Source: Styela clava (taxonomy: Eukaryota; Chordata; Ascidiacea; Stolidobranchia; Styelidae). Taken from it: a DNA stretch of 64,000 nt. The stretch spans positions 8,895,135 to 8,959,134 of the forward strand of contig NC_135255.1 in the NCBI RefSeq assembly GCF_964204865.1, written 5' to 3'. Both the position numbers and the translations under genes were made by a program. This document shows positions 13,371 to 26,645 of the stretch, one piece after another (position 1 is the stretch's first letter; each line of letters begins with the position of its first letter). A model generated the notes under the pieces. It did not search any database, was not told where the DNA came from, and worked only from the letters and a program-made list of their open reading frames with translations.

Positions 13371-13678
13371 TATTTTCATCATTTACAACTTTTTGGATAT
13401 ATTAAAATTATTTATTATATATTTGTTGAGTCATTGATATGAATATTCATTTGTTGGCTGTAACTCGAAAATTTTTATACATTGAAGAAATGCGTGAGCG
13501 AGAAAATTGGCATCGGCGATTGTTGATAGGAGTCGAAACTTTGAATTTTCAGGAGCGGGAATTCCAGGTTCTTGAATGATGATAAACGAAGTAAAAAGTT
13601 CTTACAACCAGCACTAAAAACAATCACGTTGTACAAACGCTTTAACATCCTATTAAAGGATGGCTGTCGGAGTCGGCG

Positions 13679-13869
13679 TAATTTCAATGTCTATCTGAAT
13701 AGTTGCATCATGTATTTTCATCAACCTGCAATTTTTTGCCAACATTGATGTATTTGAGCACTTGTTATGCGTATATGAATATTTATTTGTACATATTGTC
13801 GATGATGGAATTTATGTCAGATTTTCACCAAAATACATGATGCAACTATTCAGATAGACATTGAAATTA
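13679..13869. mobile_element. 191 bp MITE with perfect 40 bp terminal inverted repeats and TA ends
   Basis: The left arm 13679-13718 is the exact reverse complement of 13830-13869. The arms begin TAATTTCAATG and end CATTGAAATTA. The outermost TA on each side is consistent with a TA target-site duplication as made by Tc1/mariner-type transposases. The 111 bp between the arms has no coding potential. Confidence 0.85.
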
Positions 13870-15181
13870 TGCATCCCTCACAAACGCTGCCACGCGACTT
13901 GTGTGCCCAGTTGTTTGGACCGTCGGTACCAATAACGTCCGATCTTTATTGTTCTGGAAAACGTTTACAACCTTGAAAATATTTTCGAGCTTTTTCCACA
14001 CAAATATATATTTCAAAACCCACGATGCCATGACACGCGGTTTCTCAATGCATTTTCCGCAGACAAGGCTGAATCCAAATAATATTATTATGATATTATG
14101 TGTTCAAGCATGTTGTTTACCGACGTTTAGAAACTCATTTTTTATGGTAGACTATAATTCAAATTTCAGACAACAAATTAATCATAAAGAATAAATGCAA
14201 ATACTGTACTTATTCTTCTCTAGTTCAAGTTGTAACGTAGGAATTTCAGTCATAAAACTTATATATGTACATACTTTTATCTGATAAATACGGCAATACG
14301 CACATAGTAATGAATATCACCCACGCCAAATTTATTGTGTTTCGGGCTTGTGTATGTTCGGTAAACCCGTCAGCCAAGATATATTAATATGGGAAATAAT
14401 TAAATATATATTATCAAATCATTCATGTCGAAAACGAAGACACATTCAAAATGAACGAAATGCTTAATAATCACGCCTCGAAAACCAGAAGTTTCACTCC
14501 TTATCGCATTCCAAACCAAATTACAAGTGCTAATAAAATCGTCCTATCATGAACGCATGAGTTCTACTTCCAATTCACAGAAAAGATATTGCAAAGAATT
14601 CCTCCGTTAGTAGGTAATATATTATTAGCACGCAGCAAAACCCCCAATATGTTTTACGTCAGTATTAAAATTCGCACGGCCAAAAATGAGCTATCGATAC
14701 GAAATTGTGTTGGACTGTGCATTACCGGGCCCCATATTTACCACGAAAAAGTCATCAAGACTTCCCAGCATGTGGCGAACTACGCTCTTTCGTCCCGTTT
14801 CTGGTACAAGTCGAATAATATAATGGTAACCATCATTAAATTAGAAGATGACACTTGATATCTGTAACAGACGGATGAACCAAGCAGTAGCAGCCATTGA
14901 TGTGAATACGCTTCTCGTTTTTGTAGTGGCTTCCGAAACAGTATCAGTAAGCGGGTGGATATCGCATTGCAACAAATGACGTCAATTGACCTGTGTCGGC
15001 AACTCAGATATCAGCGTTAATATGAACTGATATTGAATATATATGAATGTTAATATGAACTGATTACAGCGCACTGCGCAGTAAACTGTTACCAGGGAAA
15101 TTGAATGTGAATACAATGCGAATATGCGGAAATGCCAAAATATTGTATGCGCATTGAGCAATGCAACAACCCAAGAATAAT

Positions 15182-15382
15182 GGTGACCGTACATTTGAAC
15201 CCACGTACATTTGAACCCATGTCTATATCCGCGGGTTCAATCAATATGCGGGTGCTGAAACCCATGGGTTAGGGTTAGTATGGGTTCAACTATCCGTACA
15301 ACAAAAAAATTTCCATAGGTGCAATAGTATGCAGGTGCAATTGTCACGGGTTCAAATGTACGTGGGTTCAAATGTAATGGAA
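15182..15382. mobile_element. Foldback element built of ACATTTGAACCCAYG units
   Basis: The left side has GTACATTTGAACCC twice in tandem; the right side has the reverse complement GGGTTCAAATGTAC twice. An identical 11 bp word (CCAAGAATAAT) flanks both sides at 15171-15181 and 15383-15393. It could be a target duplication of Mutator-like length. However, the related element at 37974-38256 has a similar word (CAAAGATAATG) at one end, so it may instead be part of the element. Confidence 0.65.
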
Positions 15383-15921
15383 CCAAGAATAATATATGCC
15401 ACGGTTCTGCTGTTTTAACAATTATTTCTATTTATAAAATGTCTCAGCAAATCATCATAAATGCCATGTAAGAGATTGGCGAAAACAAATATTACTGGTT
15501 CTCCTGAACATGGCAAATTCCATCATGAAGTATTTTTACCGCAGTCTATAATTCATTTGAATTTGACAACGCAGTTAACGTGCATTAAATTTGAATGTTT
15601 TGGAAGAACTACCCAGTGCAGTTCCCATGACAATTTGCCCAAAGCGACATCCCGAGATAAATGTGTAAGTGAAATTTCGCTCATCGAGCAGTTTAATACA
15701 TTTGTGGCAACTACGCTACGTGTTTATATTTAAAGTTAGGCTACGAATAATATCTATCTACAATATTTCGTAATTTTATTGCTCATTGGCCATCCCCATG
15801 CCGCCGGCGGATACTGTACACTTCAGATATTTGGCAAGACTGTATACCTAATTCATCTTATTTGGAAAAGCAACTAGCGACTTATAAATCCATCGCTTTC
15901 ATATGGTTACATGGATTAGTG

Positions 15922-17188
15922 CAGGGGTTCTCAAACTTTTGGTGTTGCGGAGCCCCTGAAAAGGTTGACTAGTATTCGCGGAGCCCCAGAAGAAATGTTG
16001 AAATTGTAGCTTTCCGATAAATATTCCTGAGTAAGTTAAAAGTACTTAACTTAATTTAAATGCTAAACCTTTTTTAATGGGGTCAATGCAAGTCATAAAT
16101 AAATCAAAATTTCAAAGATAAATTATATATACTCTTACTAAAGCTGTAAATTTGACACTTGACAAACATATTAATAAACTAGGGGTCGAATCTTCTCCCT
16201 TTTGACATTTTCGGAAGACTTGAAAGGCCCCTAATAACGTGCGCGATTGCATTTTGTTACAATCAACGATAGTTTTCGTCATCGTGGCATGTTTTTAAAC
16301 ATCTTTACGCCGGTGTTTATTCTCCCTAAATCAAAAATTTTCTTCGGCATATAGTATACATGTATTGTTCCACAATGACGACGATAATTGCTTTTTGTTC
16401 TCGTGGGGAATTATGAGTTCAATGTGAAAAACGCTTTTGTAGGCATTGTAAATCACAAAATTTGGTGTAATGTTAGGTTTTTTTGGTTATTCATCGTATA
16501 GTAACTGCGAAATCGAAACACAGTCAATTGTGTGCGCGATTTACCTTTTTTTTATTCTGAAACTACCGACGGAGCCGCATGCATTAAAATAAATTTCAAT
16601 CATATTTTGCCCAGATCTTGTGATTTTTTAAACGGCGATATCTTGCTTAATAATAATCTCGAGTGCAAAAGAACAAATCAAGTTTGACAAATTCCAAGAT
16701 CGCAAAAATACGACTCCAATTTATTTATAGTTGGCAGTTTATCACGTATTTTATGTTATTTTAGAATAGTATTCTTTCATTTTAGTAATCCTAATAGTAA
16801 TCTCGAATAAAACTTGAGTAACTATGAGTACAATTGAATTATTACGACAAGACACTTTAAATGCTCGCATCGGCCATACATTGAATATTTTACGCAACAG
16901 AAATCTCGTTATCCGTTTTTTATAATCGCAAAGAATGTTGCGCGCAAATCCCCACCTCTTGAGAATCCTGGCTGCGTTCCAGCTTATAAATAATGTCATT
17001 TTTTAATTCCGTCTCTTTGCCATATTTCGAGGCTATATTGTTGTCAAATTTTATCAAAGCTGTTATTGCTTCTTTGAACAGCTACAAAACTAGTCATTAT
17101 TTTGAAAAGTAATCGAATAGCTCGGGGAGCCCCTGGGTTTCTCTCGCGGAGCCCTGGGGCTCGGTACGGAGCACTTTGAGAACCTATG
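15922..17188. mobile_element. Non-autonomous hAT element, 1.27 kb
   Basis: Starts CAGGGGTTCTCAAAC and ends GCACTTTGAGAACCTATG. Near the right end, inverted blocks (GGAGCCCC and related) mirror the left end. It is flanked by GATTAGTG (15914-15921) and AATTAGTG (17189-17196), an 8 bp duplication with one mismatch, the length hAT transposases make. No transposase frame is visible inside, so it must have moved using a transposase supplied elsewhere. Confidence 0.8.
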
Positions 17189-19548
17189 AATTAGTGGACA
17201 AAATTCTGAGAATATCATCCATACTAACCACACAAGAAACATTTATAATGTCAATATCGCACTCTAGGATTAGATAATATTTGCTTATTAAAGTCCGGCT
17301 GAAGATAGTTGGTCCACTGAAAGATTGGGCATGAGTGGCAAAAACTACACATGTGCCATAACAAGCTGGTAGCAACGCTTTGGAAGTGATATACATGAGT
17401 ATACTTAAACTAGTCAGCAAGAAAGACATTACATAACGGTCACATGCTTCTATTCTTGCATAACAATACCAATCGCGTCACACCTCGACAAATATGTTGA
17501 CCTGAGCAGACTTTAATAAAGCTATGTCCTTGTATAGGTTATTATTATGCAATAAAATACGATTGATGATACTAGACAGTAAGACGTATATAGCATAAAT
17601 ATGTGAAATGTTATAAACGCAATGAATAACTGACTGGCTGTAGAAGCGTTATATCGTAATGCAATGCTTCACGAAACTTACAATTAAGTGAGACCTATAC
17701 TTTGTCTACTTCTTTAATATTCTCAAGTCTAGATCCCGAGAATTAGAACATGTGACAAATGAACCCTTGTCAGTTGTCATTCATATATACATCCTAGTCT
17801 TTAATAACCGTTTATATGAAACATCATTTCAAAAATTAGTTTCCTATTTCTGGGTATCCAATTTTCCTAAAGAGATGTGTCAAATTGCCACACAAGACAC
17901 AACATAAATATACTTCAGTGTGCCCAGGAATACCATTTTGGGAAATATAAGAATGAAACTAGTCTTTTATGGCCGCTTTGCGACATTTAATCTCGGATTG
18001 TGAAACAATATAATAATAAGGAGCACACAATTGAACAAGAAGTTTGATTCCAATAAATAAATGAAAAAATAATAAATATGTACAGAGCATTTAGTTTACA
18101 GCTCGCAATGAAAAAGGCTTACAATAAAAATGCAAAAATTGATAGCAAGAATTACTTGACAAGAATTGCTTGTTGAATGGTATCCAGTTATAATCCTAGC
18201 TCAACTTTAGAAATGATTACTGAATTAGTCTACTTTGAACAAACTGACCATTGACCAGTATAAAATATTCATGAGAATTAGTTTGATTTCAATTATTTTG
18301 ATGGTCAAATTACGTCAACATATTCATTTAGAATACTTCCCTTTCCAGACAAAATTACAATTTACGAATGATAAAAATTTGGCACATATCATGATTTTGG
18401 TGCGAATTATAAATATTTCGAATCTTAATGATTACAATAAAAATTAAATATATTTCGTTGCAGATTTAAAATCTGTAATTTAGTCAACATTAATTAGTAT
18501 ATGAATATATCTGATACTGCAATGAAGTGCAATATTTTTTTTTAATTTTCTCAACTTCAGTGTTTAAAATTTCGTTAACGATTAAGAAATTATGTCATCA
18601 ATCATAATTATTTCTAATCACAAAAAGCAATACAATGATATCACAATATATCAGAAAAAATAAATAAATCACACTGTGATACATAAACAATGTGAGAATA
18701 TACACAAAACATTCTAATGGTAAAACAAGGCATTTATACAGAGGCATAAAGTGTATCATTTCATTTTAGAGTACCATGTATAATATAAACATATATTATT
18801 GACAATAATTCAGGAAAAATACAAATTTTTATGTAGACCATTTTCAAATAAGATTTCAAGCATGCACTCACAGGCTGTCATATGATGTACCCTGGGTCGG
18901 AATGATAATTGAATTAAGTACAAAATTGAAATAATGCAATGGTGGTTTCAATAACCACTTACCGGTATTTATTACTATTATGTTATGGTTTTCGACTTTT
19001 CGTCAAAGACCTGTGTAATTTATGCATATATCCCGTGTAAAAAAAAACAATACACATTTTTAAACCCCATTTTCTAATCAAAAATGAAATGCTTATACAA
19101 ACAAGTCAACAGATGAAACCACTATCAGATAAATACAAATGCAATATGTTAAACTGCCAAAAGCAAATTTATCAATTTGGTATTAACTGTTCATCCACTG
19201 AACATTGCACAGCGAACTAGCGACTAACAGAACGATGTTTATCTTGAGATTTTTTGCCAGGCGCTTACATACTGGTTTATATGTTTATAAAATTGGCGTC
19301 CACATACTGTTATATGTTTCCCATCAAAAAAAGTTACAAATAGCATGCAAAATCACGAAAACAAGCTACTGTTCATCGCCATGCATGAAAGTCTGTTCGA
19401 GTAAAAAAGGTGACTAACCACTAGAAGAATAAGAAGTACGAAATAATACAACTACAAGAAACAGTGTCTTGGAAGCCATTATTGCAAATTTATACTCCAC
19501 GAAGTGGTAATTTTAAATTAAATTACTAATTTATTGAACATGTGTTTA

Positions 19549-21342
19549 TCATGCTGAATCAGCATTTATTGCTTCTAAATCCCCTGTTTGCGATTTAGAC
19601 CTGTCAATATTTCCAGCTAAGCACTCTTCATCAGAACTTTGTAACTTTTGACCCCTTCTATAAAGATGAGTCTTAGAACCACATACGTCAAATAATCCTG
19701 TTATCAAATGCCATGCTAGATATCCAACAAAACACATATATGCTAATGCAAGAAACCCACAAAGCACATAGTATCCAACATGCGGAAGTTCATCAATGTA
19801 AACAACAACAAAAAACAGATTTATTCCAACAACCACAATTGAAATGATGATGCCTACGATAAACCAACCCCATGAGTTTTTAAATTCACCCATTAAATCA
19901 GAGGACGTGGTGAAATGTAGAATTGGGATAAGTGCAAATGGTAGTTGGAGACTTTGCAATACATTTAGCAAATCATTCATTCCTGTTAATCTATAGACAT
20001 CAGTAAAGATTGCAAGAAGAAGTGTTGGTCCAATTGCAATAGATCTTGTCAATAGAATCCTCCTGAATCTAGACCATTTGAGATCCAAGAAACCTTCCAT
20101 GACAAACTGGCCAGAATAGGTACCTGTCATTGTTGAACTTTGTCCTGCTGCTAAAATTCCAATGGCCCAGATGTAATATGCGGCAGGCCCAAAATAACAC
20201 CCTAAAAAGATGCCTCCTCTGAATAGATCACTATCAACAGTTTCATTAGCTGTGACATTGTCATAGGGAAAGGCACCTGGACTGTTTGGAATAGATGTAT
20301 TAGCACAGGTCATATTCATCTCTTTATTTGTAACTCCATGAAACGCCTCTGCAAAAACTGACACAACAAATAAATTGATAACAAAGGACACAAGGAGTGC
20401 AATAGCTGCTTCAACAAGATAATAAAAATTCGCTTCTCTGACTGAACGGGAATGAGACCGATCAATGTCACGAGATTTCACCAAGGCAGAATGAAGATAA
20501 ATATTATGTGGCATAACTACTGCACCAATAATTCCAACTGCCTGAAGTAACTGCTTTCGGCCACAGTCTTTACATGTTGGTAATAATACTCCAAGCACAA
20601 CTTCTTTCTGGTCCGGGGCTACTTTGATGTACTCATACCCAAATGTGAGTGCCATGATGGAAATGAGAATAGCAAAAAGTGCTTCCAACTTCCTGAGACC
20701 ATACTTATCCACAAGTAGAAAGAGAAAAGCATCACAAGCTGTAATAAGAACTCCAGCCCAAAGTGGAATCGCACCTCCAGATAAGAGTACGAACGCAATC
20801 GCACTTCCTATGACTTCTTGCATGTCTGACCCAATAATAGCAATTTCCACCATGACCCATAATATAAGCCTCGGTATCTTTTTGTATTTTTTGTTACATA
20901 CTTCAGCTAAATGCATCCCAGTAACAACACCCAATCTTGCTGCAAGTCTCTGCATCATAAGACCCATGACAGTAGCTAACAAAAGCATTGTCAGTAACTG
21001 ATAACCAGCTACTGAGCCAGACTGCAAGTCGGATTCGATATTTCCTGGATCCAAATATGCAATACTCATTAAAAAACCTGGGCCTGTAAATGCCCATAAT
21101 TTCCTCCAACTAAACGGTGGCATGTCAAATTGGCGAAAACTTGGGCCACAATTTTGTTCATCCTCTTTAGCATAGTGAGGTACATGAATTTTCTCTTCAA
21201 AATACGTTTCAAAATCGTGATTTTTAACTGGGTCGTGAAATATAGCATCAACATCTGGCAGAGTGGAAGAACGCGATGCCCGATTCACAAGTGAACTTTT
21301 GGAATCAACATTATCAACATCATCCAGCTCAAAACGAGGCAT
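19549..21342 (-). CDS. SLC11A2-like: Nramp/SLC11 divalent metal transporter, single coding exon (copy 1)
   Basis: 597 residues with no intron in the coding region, starting at the ATG at 21342. It is a proton-coupled importer of Fe2+/Mn2+ and similar ions across plasma or endolysosomal membranes. TM1 carries DPGN (residues 98-101) and TM6 carries GAVVMPHN (MPHN 277-280), the metal-binding motifs of the family; about 12 hydrophobic segments are visible. The loop after TM7 holds four N-glycosylation sequons (NMT, NTS, NVT, NET). The family motif [20 protein letters not shown] is present. Length is normal for animal SLC11. The tails are acidic and differ from the second copy at 42122-43921, while membrane blocks such as [19 protein letters not shown] are identical. 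TTTATT at 19530-19535 (AATAAA on the gene strand) lies just past the stop and may serve as poly(A) signal. Confidence 0.96.
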   Translation of the reverse strand: MPRFELDDVDNVDSKSSLVNRASRSSTLPDVDAIFHDPVKNHDFETYFEEKIHVPHYAKEDEQNCGPSFRQFDMPPFSWRKLWAFTGPGFLMSIAYLDPGNIESDLQSGSVAGYQLLTMLLLATVMGLMMQRLAARLGVVTGMHLAEVCNKKYKKIPRLILWVMVEIAIIGSDMQEVIGSAIAFVLLSGGAIPLWAGVLITACDAFLFLLVDKYGLRKLEALFAILISIMALTFGYEYIKVAPDQKEVVLGVLLPTCKDCGRKQLLQAVGIIGAVVMPHNIYLHSALVKSRDIDRSHSRSVREANFYYLVEAAIALLVSFVINLFVVSVFAEAFHGVTNKEMNMTCANTSIPNSPGAFPYDNVTANETVDSDLFRGGIFLGCYFGPAAYYIWAIGILAAGQSSTMTGTYSGQFVMEGFLDLKWSRFRRILLTRSIAIGPTLLLAIFTDVYRLTGMNDLLNVLQSLQLPFALIPILHFTTSSDLMGEFKNSWGWFIVGIIISIVVVGINLFFVVVYIDELPHVGYYVLCGFLALAYMCFVGYLAWHLITGLFDVCGSKTHLYRRGQKLQSSDEECLAGNIDRSKSQTGDLEAINADSA

Positions 21343-21491
21343 TATAGTTTTATTTTAGTTATTTTGCATTTGAAAATACTATATCGATAGTACAGTAGTA
21401 TGTGTATTATCAGACTGGAATGCACACTATACAGCTATAAAAAGCAGAAAATATTATAAATCACAAACTCAGAGGAAGACTCACCTTATGG

Positions 21492-21840
21492 CAGGGGTCA
21501 GCAACCTTTTGTCGCTCGCGGGCCAAAATTAAGGGTTGCAAGTCTAGTCGGACCGCACATATTTTACAGTACGGCACACTATACAAATCGGGTGACATTG
21601 TCCCATTTCAGAGAAACCCATTTTACAAATGATCAGACACCCCTCCTTCGGGAGACGTCTGGACATTGTTGTCCCTCAATATCGGTAATAATACAGTATA
21701 ATGAAGTTGCGCAAAATACTACAAAAAAGCGCAAACTAGTTACGTCATCATTGAATTCCTTAGGAAAAAATAATCCTATTACCGTAGCATTCGAGAGTTT
21801 TTAGCAAAAAACGGCAATTTTGGTCATGTGACGGCCGCAA
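21492..21840. mobile_element. Truncated hAT-type repeat end
   Basis: CAGGGGTCAGCAACCTTTTG followed by a GC-rich CGCTCGCGGGCC is the usual look of a hAT terminal inverted repeat. No matching right end or target duplication is visible downstream, so only the left end is retained. It lies 150 bp upstream of the minus-strand Nramp start. Confidence 0.55.
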
Positions 21841-22859
21841 TTAATTTAGATTATTATTAAGACAAGCATGGCGTGATATGAAGCATCTGTCGTGGTCCCA
21901 GACGCCCCTCATTTGTGAGACACATGGAGTGTTTGTTTTATTGCGCCAAATGGAGGGAAATTCTTGGAATTTGGATAGTGTGCTGTACTGTTTTAGAAAG
22001 TTGAAAACCAAACGAATAGCCCATGAATCACAATTTTTCCAGATCATAAGTTTTAAGCAGCCCCCGAAAACTGCGACAACTCGTGAACTCAACTTGGTCG
22101 TCTTACTTGGTAAAAAATTTAGACATTTAATGTGACTGTATTCATTGCAGCACGCATGATACATTTTCGACATCACAAAATCAGTAAATGAGAAACATAT
22201 TCTAAATGGGACACTGATAGAAGCCACGATTAAGAAAATTTATAAATCTGATGCTGAAATGGAAATTACTAATCCGAGTTCTCAGCTTGTTCAACATACC
22301 GTACCGGTACTGTAACCCCAGACCACACTCGTTCAGCCCACACTCACGTTACATTCTGACATTACAGCATTATGGCTGTATGATGGCGTATTACTGATTT
22401 ACAAAGACTTTAAAAAGTTTAAATACGCCTTGGTAAGTTGAATCAAATCTGTCTCCTTCTTTTGCATTGCTGTGGCCACTGGGCTCTCTGCTTTTAAAGA
22501 ACGAACTAATGACAAACAGATCATTAGGTACCCTGTTCCAATCGAAACAAAACTCGAACCAAAAGGATATTGGACCTACAGCGCTCTCCTCCTCTCTGTC
22601 TGATAGTTTGAAGCAAGGCCTGCTGGCAACGCAAACTCTTTCCCATCGGCAAACAGGTCTACGTCTCTACGCACCGTTACTTCAATTCTCAAAACGCTCT
22701 AAGACGCCACGTGAGCCGAGAATGCTCTCGTGTTACAATGATAATATTCCTTCAAGCCACGAAATAAAAAGCCGCAGCCATAACTAATTTCTCTCTTAGA
22801 CTTCCTTCTCTCTATTTCACTCCATTTTTTTTCATTTCTGAAAACACATTTTGCTGGGA

Positions 22860-23915
22860 ACAGAATATGACACGGAGTACCAGTTACTTAGGTAAGAAAA
22901 TTATTTTGAAATCCACCATGGCATTACACAATACACGAGACAAGCACAAAGATCGAAATGTTCAAAACAAGAGTCATAAGACTGCAAGAAGACTACGTGC
23001 ATATCTAAGTGAGAGACAACATTACATTGAATGCATCGATGGCATCTCTTCGCTTGAATATATAACATGTGGTGTCCCACAAAGGAGTAGACTACTTTTG
23101 GGCCGCTTCTATTTCTAATATATATCAATGATTTACGAGCAGCAACTAGCTTAGACTCGACTCTTTTGCAGACGATACCGCGCTCCTTGATTCTGCTGCA
23201 TGCTGTGAAGAACTGCAGATTTCGATCAATAAAAAAATTGAGATACTTGGCAGTTCCATCTCCAAATTGACAATAAAAAGATAGAAAGAACAAAATATAT
23301 TAGGTATTTGGGTATAATCCTAGATGAGAACCTGTCATGGAAACCTCATATTGGTCACTTATGTAAAATAGTTTCACAATCACTCGGAATATTGTATAAG
23401 TTACGTAGAATCCTCGGTATCGATGCATTAAAAATTGTATACTATGGTCTCATACACTCTCATCTGAAATATGGCATTATAAGTTGGGGAGGAACTAATA
23501 AAACTACGCTAAACCCACTAGTAATTCTGCATAACAAGGCAATTCGCTGCATGCTATCTGCAGAATCACAGCATGTTCATAACTCACTCTTATACAAGCA
23601 GTGTGGAGAATTGCAACTGAGAGATATCTATCTTTCTGAAATTGCCAAATTTATGTATCGCTTCGAAAATCATATGCTACCCCCTATATTTCATAACTAT
23701 TTTACAAAAATTTCAACCATCCATAGCCATGCCACAAGGAGGGTTACAAAAAGGACATATTTCATGCCTCGATCTTCATTTTCATTAACAAAAAAAAAAC
23801 GCTCAAAACAGAAGGCATTCTAATTTGGGGAAAAATTCCGTCTAATATTAAAGAAAACTCACTTGCAACATTCAGTAAGCGATTAAAAATTTATCTACTT
23901 GATGACTATGGATAG
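22860..23915 (+). pseudogene. Degenerate non-LTR retrotransposon (LINE) reverse transcriptase fragment
   Basis: Three frames together spell a LINE-type reverse transcriptase. 22867-23118 has LRAYLSERQHYIECIDG and TCGVPQRS (the usual ...GVPQGS block). Then the catalytic FADDTALL lies at about 23165-23190 in another frame. 23308-23823 continues with GIILDENLSWKPHIGHLCK and LKYGIISWGG. A further frame ends WGKIPSN, LKIYLLDDYG at 23915. This order is typical of CR1/L2/Jockey-like elements. At least three frame changes and a missing 5' half make it a dead relic. No poly(A) tail or target duplication was located. Confidence 0.8.
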
Positions 23916-24462
23916 ATAAAAAAAAGACGACTAGGTTTCTTTCGTTACGTATTCAAGTCATATTAATATTGTATTGCTGCTATGTCCATGCTCTATAAAT
24001 TTTGCCCAAATCTCAAATAACTTTAATAATAATTTCCCTCATATAATAACAAAATTTGCAACTAGTGCCCAATTAGAAAAACAGTCATCTAACATTCAAA
24101 TTATGAAAAGAATTTTGGTTCCCCGCGACTTCCCTTCCCCAGTAAAACTGTGTACTATTTTCTTGTAGTTTGTGCCTGTGTTGTTTATTTATTTTTTACT
24201 GGTTGGAAAAAAATACACTTGATTGATAACACAAGTGGGGACATGCATTGGTAACGTTAAAAGCGCGTATGTGACGTCTCACCCGCCATTTTGGGTCCGG
24301 AGTCCACCTAGTACATATTTCAGATTTTCCGACGCAAAAGAATATAAATATTCTGAAGCAGTGGCGGCGCGTCAATAGAACCAACCGGGGCAATGCCCCG
24401 GTTGTTTTTTCGGTATATTAAAAAATATTCGAAAAATACCTCAATATCGGTTGCACAGACTG

Positions 24463-25695
24463 CAGTGGCGGCGCGTGGTCATTTTGACAACCGGGGCAAG
24501 CTACTGCGGGACCAAGTCACCCCCATCTACGGGGACAGGATGAGCGCTGTAAGTTCACCCATCATTTTATGAGTATAAAAACCATTCCATCGGTAACAAC
24601 CAATCGGCAAAATCGACAATTTTTAACGATAAGAAAGTGTCTTTAAAACCGGTCCAGGTCAAGGGATTAATAAATATAGACATAGTTTATTTTGAAACCT
24701 CTTTCAAAAGGAAAGGCAATATTTACCCAGATAAATACAATGACATATTAACAGAAACTTCGGGAAATCAGACAAAACCTAAAATAAGGTTTAAAACGTT
24801 ACTATGAAGAAAGGAAAGTAATGCAAAGATAAGGACATGCGTCGCTCACTCATAGATATATATGCTGCTAGACTTCCACTGCTTGAACATATATGCAACA
24901 CGCCGCGGTTTCTTGGAAGCAAAATGCTCAATAGCGCGCTGATTAAAGTCATGCATCCCAGAAATAACGTCTCTGTGAATGGATAAAACAGCCAAGGAAT
25001 TTAATCTATCTTGCTTCATTGTGTTTCTGAGATACGTTTTAATACGCTTCAGCGTGCTGAATGTTCGCTCTGCGTCGGCGGAAGAAATAGGCGTCGTCAA
25101 AATGATGTCCAGAAATTTTGCAGACGCCGCAAAGGTAGTTACTAGAGTGCTATTTATGAAGAACCCATAGAGCGCGCAAGTTGATGTGATGTTCAAAAAA
25201 GTTTAATTAGTGTATATACATCGCAATTCATTTTCCAATTTACCCACGTTTATCATGGGGTAAAATTTGAAGACAGTAGCCAACAAATGGATGAGAAATT
25301 GACGTGCAAATTTTGAAAAAATTTTGGGGTTCATCAAAGAGAACGCGGCAAGGTGTTCAGTGCGCAGACGATCGCCTATTTGATTCACCAGAATGTCACA
25401 GCATTCCTTTGCAGACAAAATCAAACGCTGCGTTGTTTGCCCGCGGCGTAAAGAAGCACTCCATGTGTCGTCGTATTTTATTGTTTCCCGGATACGAGAT
25501 ACAGCATCGCAGAAGTCTAAAATACACGACTGCACAGACGCTCCATCCATTAGCCTTGACTGCAATGCGCCGTATAATACATCCACGTGATAGAATATTG
25601 TGGAGAAAAAATGAAAACTCACCATCTTCTAGCAGACGCTTTAGACCTGCCGCCTCCCTCACAGAGCGTTCGTCCCAAACCGGAGAGCTCTGAAT
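24463..25695 (-). pseudogene. Inverted copy of hAT transposase C-terminal half plus right terminus
   Basis: On the minus strand, 25203-25625 and 24846-25196 encode the same C-terminal transposase region as 33342-34091 on the plus strand, including SSADAERTFSTLKRIKTYLR (hAT dimerisation domain). A stop separates the two frames: the plus-strand copy reads CCAATCAAAC where this one reads CTAATTAAAC, so two C-to-T changes created it. The copy ends abruptly near 25695, where similarity to the right arm stops. It cannot make a working transposase alone. Confidence 0.88.
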
Positions 25696-26084
25696 CCCAC
25701 TCAAACACTCAATGCCTTCGTTTTTGTCGCTTGTTTTCTTAGCCTTAGAACTCATAATGAATAAGGTTGATGCACTACTTCACACTCCGTTTTCGCAGAT
25801 GCCGCTGGAACAAAAATTAGAGGTACAACGTCTTGGGCCTTATCAACCAAAAAATTGTTCGCTGGAACAATCCCGTGACGGAGGAAAGCGTCGGCGTACA
25901 TTCTGCGCAGAAACTTGGTATAAAAAACACGAATGGTTGTGTTACAGCGAGGACAAAAATGCACTTTTTTGTTTTTATTGCCTATTTTTTGCTACCGCCC
26001 GTGACTCACGTTGGTGTAAATTTGGTTTTAGAGATCTTAAACATCTTTCCGAGCGTGCCAGGGATCATCAATCTTCTATGGAGC

Positions 26085-26585
26085 TGTTCACGCTAGCCTA
26101 ATATCGCATTTTTTATGGTCCTACATCCGGGGCTTTGCTCAGCTGCTTTCTAGGATTTTCGATGGGAAGTGCGCTTATCTCAGTTTAGGGTTAGTAATGC
26201 TAAATTTTGTGGGTTTCTGGCTTATATGGGTTTCATTAGACAGACTTTATATTGTTGCAGATTGTGTTGTTCTATGTACGCTGAACGTTGTTAATTGTTT
26301 GCTATAATAACTGATATCTAAAATTTGCATTGCCGTTTGCCATCTTCAATCTTTACAAAGAAAATTACATTGCTGCATTGGTTTTCGTTTCTACAACTTG
26401 TGTTCTGTGTGTTTCACTGGAATCTGGATTGGGTCATCGCTGTCAGTTTTTCAGTTCAAGGTAAACGCATTTCAACTAGCAAACCAGAGAATTAGGCAAC
26501 ATCAAATCTTAAATTATCAATAGAAAACGCTGGCATCTCAAGGGGTCTGGCGTGGGATAGTTCTAAATGATCACTGTCCTGAACA
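26085..26585 (+). repeat. 5' LTR of BEL/Pao element
   Basis: 501 bp, TG...CA ends. It differs from the 3' LTR at two positions that I can see (GTTAATTGTTT against GTTAATCGTTT; AATCTTAAAT against AATCTCAAAT), about 99.6% identity. Both differences are T in the 5' and C in the 3' copy. Near identity implies recent insertion. Confidence 0.93.
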
Positions 26586-26645
26586 TTAAATTAACAACGA
26601 GGTACAAGTTTAACTAAAGAATTTAAAACTATATCGTATATAACA

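Larger units (their letters stand above)
13371..19548. other. Intergenic region with MITEs, no convincing gene
   Basis: Lies between the channel gene and the minus-strand Nramp gene. Besides the mobile elements listed separately, it has two short open frames of about 90 codons at 14589-14858 and 15461-15733. The second is followed by a good GTAAGT donor at 15664 but has an in-frame stop upstream and no clear acceptor. I recognise neither. The stretch 17200-19540 is AT-rich and otherwise featureless to me. Confidence 0.45.

Noticed and set aside
14589-15733. Two open frames with faint resemblance to a p53-family DNA-binding domain (KTSQHV; FLPQ...LTTQLTCIKFEC)
   Set aside because: Matches are short and spacing of the cysteines is wrong; the second frame has an upstream stop and no acceptor, and the expected following exon was not found. 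Not claimed without a profile search.
25304-25693. Plus-strand 129-codon frame and its minus-strand twin at 33274-33663
   Set aside because: Antisense shadows of the hAT transposase C-terminal region, present in both arms.
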